DNA from: CAVOOW01 sp963697675
GTDB taxonomy: Bacteria; Actinomycetota; Actinomycetes; JACCUZ01
Reading direction: 5' to 3'
Length of the DNA stretch: 64,000 nt
Assembly: GCA_963697675.1 (NCBI GenBank)
Contig: CAVOOW010000010.1
Location: 1 to 64,000, forward strand
Shown here: one piece after another, positions 56,256-64,000 of the stretch
Layout: each line of letters opens with the position of its first letter
Position numbering within the stretch: the first letter of the stretch is position 1
The notes under the pieces: model-generated
The model's database searches: none
What the model was told of the DNA's origin: nothing
The model's input: only the letters and a program-made list of their open reading frames with translations
Program-made: the position numbers and the translations under genes

Positions 56256-57414
56256 CTACTCGTCGAGGAGCGAAGTGTGGAGCTCCCGCTCCGGCAAGAC
56301 CTGGATGAAGTACTCGACGCCGAACATCTCTCGGAGGATTGGATCGGGGAACATTCTCGGATCGATCGGATACTGAGAGCGATGTGCGGCCGTGGCTCGG
56401 ATCTTGTGGCCGACGAAGTCGGAGACGTCGATGCACGTGCTCACTCTGGCGTCGATCTGATCCCCTGACGGAAGCGATCTGGTCCGGAGAAGCTGGGCCT
56501 GCTCCCCACGTCCGTCGATGGGGACGGGTTCAGACGCCGAGAATGTCAGGCTTGTGACGTCATCCACGGCAACCACGTGCGCGTTGCGAGGCTGGCCCGT
56601 GGCGATGCCTTCTTCTCCGATGAACTCCCCCGGGCCCGACCGGTCGACCACTCGCACCCGACCGTCCTCGCCCTCTCGCCGGATCTCCACCTGACCGGAC
56701 AGGAGGAAGTGCATCATCGTCGCGGCCTCGCCCTGTTCGATGAGGTAGGAGCCGGATGGAAACCATTCGACGATTGACGAAATCGGCCGCATATCCGAGC
56801 GCTGTCGTCTCGCGCGAGAAGACCGACAGTGCGCGGACGAAGTCCTTCGTGCCCTTGAAGCGGGTCGTCAGCTCGACGACCCACTCAGCCAGGCGGTCGC
56901 GCAGCAGCATCCTGCTTCGCGGCAGGTGGCAGTGGAAGAGTCGGATCGATGTGGCGGATCGCATCTCGTAGCAGGCCGCGGTGACCGCTGCTCCTACGGC
57001 TATGTGGTCCGGATGACCGGAGAATCCGTCCGGCCCGAACGTGATCACCACATCGGGATCGATCTCGCTGAGCAGCTCCGACGCGAGCCTGACCAGGGTC
57101 TGACTGTCGATGTCGGAGAGCCCGCCATCTGGATAGTCGAGACATCTCGTCTCGGTGAGCCCGAGCTCCTTGCCGGCCGCATCGAGTTCCTTCTCCCGAA
57201 CTGCTCTCAAGGTCGCCCGGGTCGCCACGCTCGCGTCCCTGATCTGGCCGGCTTCGCCCTTGGTGAGCGAGATCACACGGACCTCGGCGCCGGCACTCGC
57301 GTACTTGGCGAAGGTGCCGCCAGCGCAGAGGGTCTCGTCATCGGGATGGGCGAAGACTCCCAGCAGACGCAGGGGCCGGCGACTGGAAGCGTTCACTGAG
57401 GTGTTGTGCGCCAC
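56256..57414 (-). pseudogene. PIG-L/LmbE-type deacetylase with an inserted cNMP-binding domain, one frameshift
   Basis: From GTG 57414 the N-terminal part is a zinc-dependent PIG-L fold: GVFAHPDDETLCAGGTF (zinc-binding His/Asp), VITFGPDGFSGHPDHIAVG (second zinc His). A one-base shift near 56760-56780 then leads to a cNMP-binding barrel (SGSYLIEQGEAATMMHFLLS, SGPGEFIGEEGIATGQPRNA). After it the PIG-L C-terminal part resumes (STCIDVSDFVGHKIRATAAH, FGVEYFIQVLPE). So a cyclic-nucleotide domain sits inside the deacetylase, about residues 220-325 of ~386. Relatives deacetylate N-acetyl sugars (mycothiol or lipid precursors). Confidence 0.8.
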
Positions 57415-57831
57415 TGATCACCGTCGAATCTGCTCGGAGGTATGACCTGAACCTGTGGATCGGCGCATGTTCGACGGCGCGGCATACCTTCCTCTTGAGT
57501 CAACGAGCGAGCACCGGCGTTGGCGCGCCGGTGAGGCGTTGCGGGAACTATCCTCTATCCAGTAGTCGTCCCGATGGACAAGATCCTCGGACGCATCTGG
57601 TGGCAGATAGCAGTCCCTCCGGGGCCGAACGCGTCACGATCGTGCTGCTCCTGCCTGTTCCGTAGACCCATATCGTACCTCCTACCGGTGCGGAGCCGGT
57701 TCGCATCAGGCAGCCTCGTGGGCTTCGAGTTGCTTGCTGGAAACGTACCCGGCGGCGGCGTTATGAGCACGACCTTGCGCCGCTGGGATGACGAGCAAGA
57801 TCGGCGCAAGACCTCTCAGGCGCGCCTCGCT
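57415..57831. other. No gene recognised
   Basis: Only short frames in both directions. Confidence 0.5.
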
Positions 57832-59452
57832 CTATGAAGAATCGGGGTCCTGAGTAGCGGTTCCGGGTGCATGGGCGAAGTACGCCCCGCTCGTGGCCTC
57901 AGCTGCCGAGCGGGCCTCGCTGATGCTCGTGACCGCCGGGAGGAAGACGGCGCTGCTGATGCCGTAGAGCTTGACCGGACCGACTGCCCGCACCGTCATG
58001 GTCCTCGTGGTGTTCCCCATCGTGCGTACGACCCGGCCACGGTCGAGCACGTGCACGGTGCCGTCAGCGACGACGTAGAAGCTTTCGCCGATGTCACCGG
58101 CCTCGAACAGCGACTCGCCCGGGCCTACCTCGGTGCGGTGGAGGCCGTGAGCGAGATGTTCGATGACTGGCACCGGCAGCGGACGCAGCATCGGCACCTG
58201 GCGGAGCAGGAAGATGTCGTCGGTCCGGACGGCGACGTACCGGTCGATCGCGGTGAGCCGCCGCCACCAGAGCAGGCACACCAGCGGGGTGACGGCACCG
58301 ACCGCCGCCAGCGCGCCCCGGGTGCCGAGGAGCCCGATCAGCAGCAGGGCCACGAGAAATCCGAGGCCTACCGCGAAAGCGCCCATGCTCTCGAGGACGC
58401 CGAATACGCGAGCAAGAACGGCGTTGGGGACCATCCTTGCGATCAGGGTGAACGCCGTGACGTCGACCAGGGCGTTGCCGATGCCGATGACTCCGGCTGC
58501 GAGCAGAGCGGTGACGTAGTAGGGAAGAAGGCCAATCATCGCCAGCGGCGCCCCCCAGAGAACGACCGCGACACCGAGCCAACGCGTCATCGCGCGACTG
58601 CCGACCAACAGCGTGCACAGCGTGCTGCCGACCAAAGCCCCGATGCCGACCGCACCCTGAAGCACCCCGACGCTCGACTGGGACCCGTCGAGCAGGTCGA
58701 TGGCGACGACGAGGACGAACACGGTGAAGGCGCCGCGGATCGCGGCCTGCAGAACGACGGATCCGACCACCACACCCACCCCGGCGTTCGAGGCGACCGC
58801 GGCGAGCCCTCGCGGACCTTTGCCAGTAGGTGTCGTCGTCCCGCCGGAAGCGGTATCCGCTCATAGTTCAGCCGAACCAGCAGCCCCGCAGAAACCAAGC
58901 CACAAGCGCCGGCGAACACGAAGACCGCGGCGACGTCGGCGACCGTTACCAGCAACGCGGCGACAAGAGGCCCGACGATGACGCTGACCGAATCCAAACC
59001 GCCACGAACGACGTTGACCGACGTCAGCTCGTCCGGGGTGCGACACAGCGACGGCATCAACGTCGAGTGGCCCGCCCGGAACGGCGCGAAGGCGACCGTG
59101 GACACGACGGCCAGCGCGTACACGACCCCCGTGGGTCCGCCGGCGACCAGGACGGGTGCAGCGGCTAGGGTCGCAACGCCTCGTACGACGCTCGAGGCGA
59201 ACAGCACGCGCTCACGCGGCATCCGGTCGGCTTACGCCGTGATTGCCGGAGCCAGCAGCGCCGCCGGCAGGAGTCGGAACAACCGACCAGACCCACAGCA
59301 ACCGCACCACCGTCCGCGAAGGCGACCAGGCCGATGGCCACCGTGAACGCCCAGTCCGCCGTAGACGCGAACCCGAACGACAGCAGAGAGCGCAGCAGTG
59401 CGCCGCTGCCGAGAAGACGCCCGGGCACATTCACCGGCCGATGTTCACACAT
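57832..59452 (-). pseudogene. MFS transporter with C-terminal cNMP-binding domain, at least two frameshifts
   Basis: From ATG 59452 the first helices read LRSLLSFGFASTADWAFTVA. A shift near 59280 leads to MPRERVLFASSVVRGVATLA, FAPFRAGHSTLMPSLCRTPD and LLVTVADVAAVFVFAGACGL. A second shift near 58780-58810 leads to VVVGSVVLQAAIRGAFTVFV and the rest of the permease. The last ~120 residues are a cNMP-binding domain (PGESLFEAGDIGESFYVVAD, TVHVLDRGRVVRTMG). The order is the same as in the intact 9894-11597 protein, though sequence identity is moderate. Confidence 0.85.
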
Positions 59453-59774
59453 GTGGGCCTCGGTGGCCGCAATCGGCTACCGACGGTCCCATCTCGGTCT
59501 CACGATCTTGCGCTGAGAGGTCCAAGACCTAGATCGACTACGCAGGTCAGCGGAGGGCGCATCGGGAGTCGACTCGCCGTCCGGCACGGTACCGTGAACG
59601 CCGCATGCGGAGAGCGGTCGCTGGCTGACGGCCGTCAAGGCTGCGACATAGGCTGCCGCGGTCTCGTGTCCGTCGTGGTGTTACCGAACATAACCGTCAA
59701 TATGCGCCAGTCTGTCGACCTCGGGTCGCCGGCGGCGCAGGTTGCTCAGGAAAGGGAAAACCGGGAGCAACTCG
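59453..59774. other. No gene recognised
   Basis: Only short frames. It would include the promoter of the broken MFS/cNMP gene. Confidence 0.5.
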
Positions 59775-59981
59775 CTAGAGGTCAGCCATCTCCGGAAGCC
59801 GGACGCCGGCCTCCTCGCGGGTTGCGAATGCTTCCCGTGGTTGCTGGTCGGCAGGCACACCGAATCGGAGTATCCGCCAGACGTTATGTTCCCGGCGGAC
59901 AACGCCAACGGGCACCGCACCCATCGAGTTCTCCGCAACGAGGTAGGCGTCCAGGAAGCTAGGTCTAGGTGCGGTCGTCAT
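59775..59981 (-). CDS. Small hypothetical protein
   Basis: This encodes 68 aa from ATG 59981, with AAGGA about 7 bases upstream. It reads as a small alpha/beta protein (VPVGVVRREHNVWRILRFG, REAFATREEAGVRLPEMADL) with no signal peptide. Family not recognised. Confidence 0.45.
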   Translation of the reverse strand: MTTAPRPSFLDAYLVAENSMGAVPVGVVRREHNVWRILRFGVPADQQPREAFATREEAGVRLPEMADL

Positions 59982-60846
59982 CCTCACATCCTTGCCTAGG
60001 CGCTGCCTACAGGCGCCATCGCGGTGAACATCTGGGGTCTCTTAACAGCGACCCGCGGATGTCCCGCGGAGCGAGCGCCCAAGCCTTGCGCCGCCGCTGC
60101 GCTACCGGGTCGTTCGGTCTGAGACGGCCCTACCCTCGGGTTCTCATGAAGCCGCACAATCGGCCCGGGTTGCCCAGACGCATCTTGCGCACGATCAGGC
60201 CCGCATTTGTCGGGATGCTGCGTCGCCTTGTTATCCCCTCCAGGACAGCGCCACTGCGGTGACGTTGGAGCCTGTCATTGTCAGATAGACAGATGGGTTG
60301 TTGCGGATCGCCACCCAGCTTGGGTGGACGCCCTACTCGCATAAGAACCTGACTGCTTGAAGATCATCACGGCTTGGTCGACGGTCACCAGCGGCTAGCC
60401 AGCCCTCTAAGAAGGCAGCATCGCCAGCCCGGGCAGCGCAGCCGCGCCATCACCCTGTTGATCAGTACGCATGTGAGCTGACAATCACCACCGCCACGGT
60501 CTCCCCCACCACTACTCTCACCGACGTGGAGAGCCTGCCTACCGGTCGCGAGCTTCCCGGTCGCATCGTGTTAACGATCGGTCTGGGCATGTCAGGAGCC
60601 TGCATCATCGGACTCATCGTCCTACTCGTCCACGGAAAACCCAAGCACGCTCCACGCACCCCACCCGCTTGGTTCTGCCCGAATGAACAAGAGCGCAACT
60701 CGCACTATTCGACGTTCGTCTCCAACCGCCGACTCATACCGGTGATAAGCGGCCTCGCCGTAGCCAAGATCACCAGTCCCATGGCAAGATCACGACGAGC
60801 GGCGAGCCGGAGGGGCGGCGCCGCCCGTAGCCTTGGGGGGCTCTTG
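59982..60846. other. No assignable gene; holds dispersed repeat copy D
   Basis: A plus-strand frame from 60526 begins with a hydrophobic segment (RIVLTIGLGMSGACIIGLIV, LLVHGKPK) that could be a small membrane peptide. It runs without a stop into the secreted-protein gene at 60847, so its reality is unclear. The repeat core lies at 60271-60294. Confidence 0.45.
60271..60294 (-). repeat. Dispersed TGTCTATCTGACAATG motif, copy D
   Basis: It reads cctgtcattgtcagatagacagat, preceded by gtgacgttgg as in copy C. On the minus strand ATG directly follows TGTCTATCTGACA and opens a short frame (MTGSNVTAVALSWRG). Confidence 0.75.
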
Positions 60847-61347
60847 ATGTTGCTGCGCGCAAATAAGTTTGCCAGGTTCACGAAGACGTTTGCTGTAACG
60901 GCCGTACTGTCGTGCGCGGCGCTGGGGCTCGCACCGGCTGCTTCGGCGGCTGCATACCCACAGACCGCCCCGCTGGTGGACGCCTCGGGCGACAAGAGCG
61001 GGTGCGTGGTCACGGCGGCGGTCCCGAAGACGGTCATTTTCCGCGGCCATTCACTGCTCGACATCTCGGTCAGCGGCACCTGCGACCCGACGTGGGAGCG
61101 GGTGCGCGTCGACGTGGCACTGATCGAGGTGGCACCCGGCGGAAAGCAGACCGTGGTAAGTCCGCGCACGGAAATTGGCCTCTCCCAGGAGATGAACCCC
61201 GTCATCGGCGGCGGACTCCAGAGAGACTGCTCTCCCGGGACGCACACCTACATCGCCCGGTGGTATCTCAAGGTGAAGCACAGCTTGAACGACCCGAACC
61301 CCTACAAGGCCACCGTCCAGGCGAGGGCGACGCTCACCTGCGTGTAA
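60847..61347 (+). CDS. Secreted hypothetical protein
   Basis: This encodes 166 aa from ATG 60847 (a G-run lies just upstream). A signal peptide covers about 1-36 (FTKTFAVTAVLSCAALGLAP, cleavage near ASAAA). The mature domain is beta-rich with Cys residues spaced for two disulphides (SGCVVTAAVP, SGTCDPTWERV; LQRDCSPGTH, ATLTCV end). It resembles an immunoglobulin-like exported domain in pattern only. Family unknown. A weak 8-bp hairpin (61365-61383) lies after the stop. Confidence 0.65.
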   Translation: MLLRANKFARFTKTFAVTAVLSCAALGLAPAASAAAYPQTAPLVDASGDKSGCVVTAAVPKTVIFRGHSLLDISVSGTCDPTWERVRVDVALIEVAPGGKQTVVSPRTEIGLSQEMNPVIGGGLQRDCSPGTHTYIARWYLKVKHSLNDPNPYKATVQARATLTCV

Positions 61348-62050
61348 GTCGGAGGGCGGACTACTCGACATCTTCGATGTCGAACTCGTGTGTCTCAGTC
61401 GCCCTGTGCGCGGCATAAGCGAGCGCATCCTGTCAGAGACGAACGAGTTGGCTGTGCTCGCACCTGCGCGGCGTCGGACGTTCACGTGAGGCTGCTCCAC
61501 AGGTCGTGCTCCACGTAGAACTCATGTATAGGGTCCAGCTCTACATCGGAGCTTCCGAGGGAGCCAACGGTCCCCTCGACCCACTCAGCGCCGGGCAGAC
61601 CGGCAGACAGGTACGCCCGGGCTCCCAGCGGATACCGGTTCTGCCCATGGCGCCGTTGCACCAGCACCTCGCCATGTGCGGGTTCCCAACACGGACCTGC
61701 TCAGCGACTGCTGCAACACCACGGCCGCGAACCAGCGCCAAATGATGAAAGCAGAGCCAGCCGGCGTGGTCGTGACGGCTCTAGATGCCCGAACGTCAGA
61801 CTCTTGGCGCGTGGTCTGAAAAGCGCGGCGTACTCGACACGCGCTGTTCCACTCGCCGGCAACACCTCGCACTGGTCGTCCCCTGGTCGCAGCAGACATC
61901 TTCGATGGTGATGGAATCGCCCCGTCGATAGGTCTTTTGTCTATCGACACATCGCAGCGGGCCGCGTAGCGTCCGGCAGAACCCCGCCGAGACCATCTCG
62001 GAGAGCCGAAGCGAGCCGGGGTCGATGTCGTGATCGCGAGGGGCACACTG
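61348..62050. other. No gene recognised
   Basis: Frames on both strands lack domains or convincing starts. A perfect short palindrome tcgacatc-ttc-gatgtcga lies at 61365-61383 and may act as a terminator of the upstream gene. Confidence 0.5.
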
Positions 62051-62341
62051 ATGGCTTACGGAATCGTTCACCAGTTCACAGGTGGCACCAAGGAACAATA
62101 TGAAGCATCGATCGCGGCGGTGCACCCAGCCGACGGCGGTCTACCGGCCGGGCAGTTGTTCCATGCGGCCGGGCCGTCCACGGAGGGCTGGACCATCGTC
62201 GCCATCCACGACACCCAGGAGAGTTGGGAAACGTTCCGCGACACCATCCTTGGTCCACGCATGCAGGCCGGCATCGACGGCGGGTTCACCTCGCCTCCGG
62301 AGGAAACCGGGTTCGAGGTGTTCAACGAAGTCCGCACCTGA
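62051..62341 (+). CDS. Small ABM-like (dimeric alpha/beta barrel) protein
   Basis: This encodes 96 aa from ATG 62051 with GAGGGG upstream. The pattern fits a stress-response/antibiotic-biosynthesis-monooxygenase-like fold: AYGIVHQFTGGTKEQYEASI, GQLFHAAGPSTEGWTIVAIH, and QESWETFRDTILGPRM. It is related in fold to the protein at 40174. Catalytic function cannot be inferred. Confidence 0.65.
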   Translation: MAYGIVHQFTGGTKEQYEASIAAVHPADGGLPAGQLFHAAGPSTEGWTIVAIHDTQESWETFRDTILGPRMQAGIDGGFTSPPEETGFEVFNEVRT

Positions 62342-62479
62342 TCAAGCACAGGATGCAGGCCCGCAAGGTCGAGCGCTCGCCCGCACCGCGGCATGAGCAA
62401 CGTAACGCGACGAAGTCAAGGGGGGCGGGGTGCTGCGTCCGTCTCCTCGTGCTCTGCCTAGCTAAAAACCGCGCACCCG

Positions 62480-62738
62480 CGCGCGCATGGCGGCAAACGC
62501 TGACCGGACTCACCGTGGCGCCACCGCCAACCGAAACCGGAACGATCACCGCACCCACGCTGATCATCTGAGGTGACAGCGACGAGCTGCTGACTCGGGC
62601 CGACGAGCAGGCCCTGGCAGACGCAATCTCCGGTTCGCGGTTCGTCGTGTACGAGACACGGGCCACCTCGTCCTCTGGGAACAGCCTGAACGCGTAGCTA
62701 CCGATCTCACGTTCTTCGTCACGAACCTGTCCGACTGA
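62480..62738 (+). pseudogene. C-terminal fragment of an alpha/beta hydrolase
   Basis: It reads TGTITAPTLII, stop (TGA where Trp is expected), GDSDELLTRADEQALADAIS, then after a one-base shift TGHLVLWEQPERVATDLTFF and the stop at 62736. This is the acid and His end of alpha/beta hydrolases (GDxD and GH motifs). The nucleophile half is missing. Confidence 0.7.
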
Positions 62739-62913
62739 CCCCGCCGCAGCCGCCACACTTGAACGACTACGCCGATAGCCAAACTCGCCCACGTGCGTTG
62801 CGAGTTGCTGCTCGATTGCGCGTGCGCCCGCGATGTCAGACGGCACCATGGATGACGCGCAACACTGGCGGCCAGATGACCGGCTAACCGGCGCCCACTG
62901 GGTGCCGTTGGCT

Positions 62914-63221
62914 CCTGTCATTGTCAGATAGACAGATACGTCTCCGCCCGGGAACAGCCGTTCACCGCTTGCGGGCGCCGAACTCGCGCGCCCGCATGCC
63001 AAATCTCCACGATCACCGCGCCCTCTCGAGAGCGCTCGGCCGCCACCGAGCAGTCAAGCACTCGCACTCGGCTGGTGTGACGGAGATCCCTACGGATCGG
63101 CCTCGAAATCCAAGAACCGTAACCAATCGAGGAGCCTGTTGCCCGATCCCTTACGAAACAGCTCGTCGGGAACCCGCTGTCGGAGCCCGCGGACGACGGC
63201 ACGCGCGTCCAGCGCAAGAAG
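62914..63221 (-). repeat. Dispersed repeat copy E (long form)
   Basis: The core cctgtcattgtcagatagacagatacgtctcc is followed by about 250 bp similar to copy C. On the minus strand ATG follows the palindrome (MTGANGTQWAPVS). The final 49 bp (63173-63221) match copy C inverted, with 2 mismatches. Confidence 0.85.
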
Positions 63222-63281
63222 CACGTCAGTCACACCGGCGATACCCTCGACCCGGCACGACTCTCTCGCTCGATTCGTTCT

Positions 63282-63425
63282 TCAGCTCGAGAAGCTGATG
63301 AACCCCGGAAACAGGCCGAACAGAACCGTCACCGACAGCACGAGAAAGACGACCGGCACCGCTAGTGCGACCGCAATACCTTCCGACCACGCGGGTGGCG
63401 GCCCCTGTGTTACCAACGGAGTCAC
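63282..63425 (-). CDS. Possible small membrane peptide
   Basis: This encodes 47 aa from GTG 63425: a short polar start (PLVTQGPPPAWSEG) and one hydrophobic helix (VALAVPVVFLVLSVTVLFGL), ending SFSS. It could be a genuine small membrane protein or a scrap of a larger membrane subunit (the end faintly resembles Nuo-type helices). A similar start occurs on the minus strand at about 24136. Low confidence. Confidence 0.3.
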   Translation of the reverse strand: MTPLVTQGPPPAWSEGIAVALAVPVVFLVLSVTVLFGLFPGFISFSS

Positions 63426-63508
63426 CCCTTGGAGAGATCAGGGCGGTCGCACTTAACTCGGCTCCGGGGTCACCGAAGGACCGAAAGTCGCTGCTGTGAA
63501 CCCCCGGG

Positions 63509-64000
63509 CTAGAGCTCGCACCCCGGCGCGTGTCTCGGGCTGCGGCAAATGTCGATGCCACGTCCGCCGTGGATAGCGTCCCGACCGGGGCCGCCGAAGA
63601 TGTGGTCGTCCCCTCGGTTGCCGTGCAGGGTGTCTTGGCCTCGGCCACCGCGCAGCGTGTCGTTGCCGGTTCTGCCGCGCAGCGTGTCACGGCCGGATCC
63701 GCCGAAGAGCAGGTCGGGGCGGTAAGCGCTATTGAGCGTGTCGTTGCCTGAACCACCGTGCAAGGTTTGTATGTACTTCTCCGGGTCGATCTCCTCTGAG
63801 TTGGTGTTGTCACCGTACAACCTGTCGTTGCCCGTTCCGCCGCGCAGCGTTTGTTTGTAAGCCCCGGCCTGAAGGATGTCATCGCCAAGCCCACCGACCA
63901 GAGTGTTGTCGCCCCAGTAGCCCTTCAGCGTGTCGTTGCCCGAGCCGCCGCGCAACTCATCGTCGTCGCCCGGTATGGAGTTGGCCGGGGGATTGTCGTC
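63509..64000 (-). CDS. RTX-type calcium-binding repeat protein, 5' end outside the window
   Basis: At least seven nonapeptide-type repeats of the GGxGxDxLxG kind are visible (GGSGNDTLKG, GGTGNDRLYG, GGSGRDTLRG, GGRGQDTLHG, GGPGRDAIHG). They form a calcium-binding parallel beta-roll. The C-terminus ends in CRSPRHAPGCEL with two Cys. The frame is open to the window edge, so the N-terminus and any signal or enzymatic domain are not seen. Such proteins are usually exported and fold outside on binding Ca2+. Confidence 0.85.
   Translation of the reverse strand, partial: DDNPPANSIPGDDDELRGGSGNDTLKGYWGDNTLVGGLGDDILQAGAYKQTLRGGTGNDRLYGDNTNSEEIDPEKYIQTLHGGSGNDTLNSAYRPDLLFGGSGRDTLRGRTGNDTLRGGRGQDTLHGNRGDDHIFGGPGRDAIHGGRGIDICRSPRHAPGCEL

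Noticed and set aside
63509..63955. CRISPR-like short repeats
   Set aside because: The regular spacing is the RTX glycine/aspartate protein repeat. There is no constant repeat/spacer pattern anywhere in the window.

Overview
The window is high-GC, high-GC3 DNA of actinobacterial type. The gene families fit Actinomycetota: LuxR-type AAA regulators, class III cyclases, a HisKA_3 kinase pair, an Arr ADP-ribosyltransferase and pSAM2-like xis-int modules. No rRNA, complete tRNA or housekeeping operon is present to fix the genus. It reads as accessory DNA: remnants of at least five insertion-sequence families (IS21, IS30, IS630, IS256, IS110), two integrase loci, several duplications and many broken genes.

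Layout. 1-6561: a cassette bounded by a ~426-bp inverted repeat that carries a small membrane-protein gene. Inside are a GAF protein, a frameshifted subtilase, a tiny repeat peptide with three DDTEGH motifs, a Crp/Fnr regulator and a twice-frameshifted LuxR-type ATPase regulator. 6.7-18 kb: two large proteins that join a class III nucleotide cyclase, one membrane helix, a beta-propeller and an oligopeptide-binding (SBP family 5) domain; between them lie an MFS/cNMP-binding fusion and a decayed IS21. 17.2-23.6 kb: a partial tandem duplication (spacing 3140 bp) of cyclase 5' end, TraA-like helicase fragment, xis and int, with an IS30 fragment at the end of copy 1. 24-34 kb: a conserved 536-aa protein, two secreted BNR-repeat proteins, transposase scraps and a secreted trypsin-like protease. 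34-41 kb: small genes, 5' fragments of xylose and L-rhamnose isomerases, a broken TetR gene, an FMN reductase and a broken integrase. 41.7-47.6 kb: a regulator/membrane-protein pair with twin palindromic operators, a histidine kinase/response regulator pair and a divergent ABC-2 transporter operon. 48-60 kb: a small secreted protein, a frameshifted LuxR regulator, an arr gene with an internal 42-bp tandem duplication, an aldo/keto reductase and a run of broken genes with cNMP-binding domains. 60-64 kb: secreted and small proteins, a hydrolase remnant, dispersed repeats and the 3' part of an RTX-repeat protein.

How the genes may work together. The cyclase fusions look like receptor cyclases: cytoplasmic cyclase, one transmembrane helix, and a ligand-binding ectodomain of the family that binds oligopeptides. 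Five other loci encode cNMP-binding domains (Crp, two MFS fusions, one in a PIG-L deacetylase, one stand-alone), so peptide sensing coupled to a cyclic-nucleotide response is the most interesting inferred theme. Only Crp, the first MFS fusion and the two cyclases are intact.

Single-base frameshifts break many otherwise well conserved genes. Either the locus is decaying or the assembly carries indel errors; the sequence alone cannot decide.
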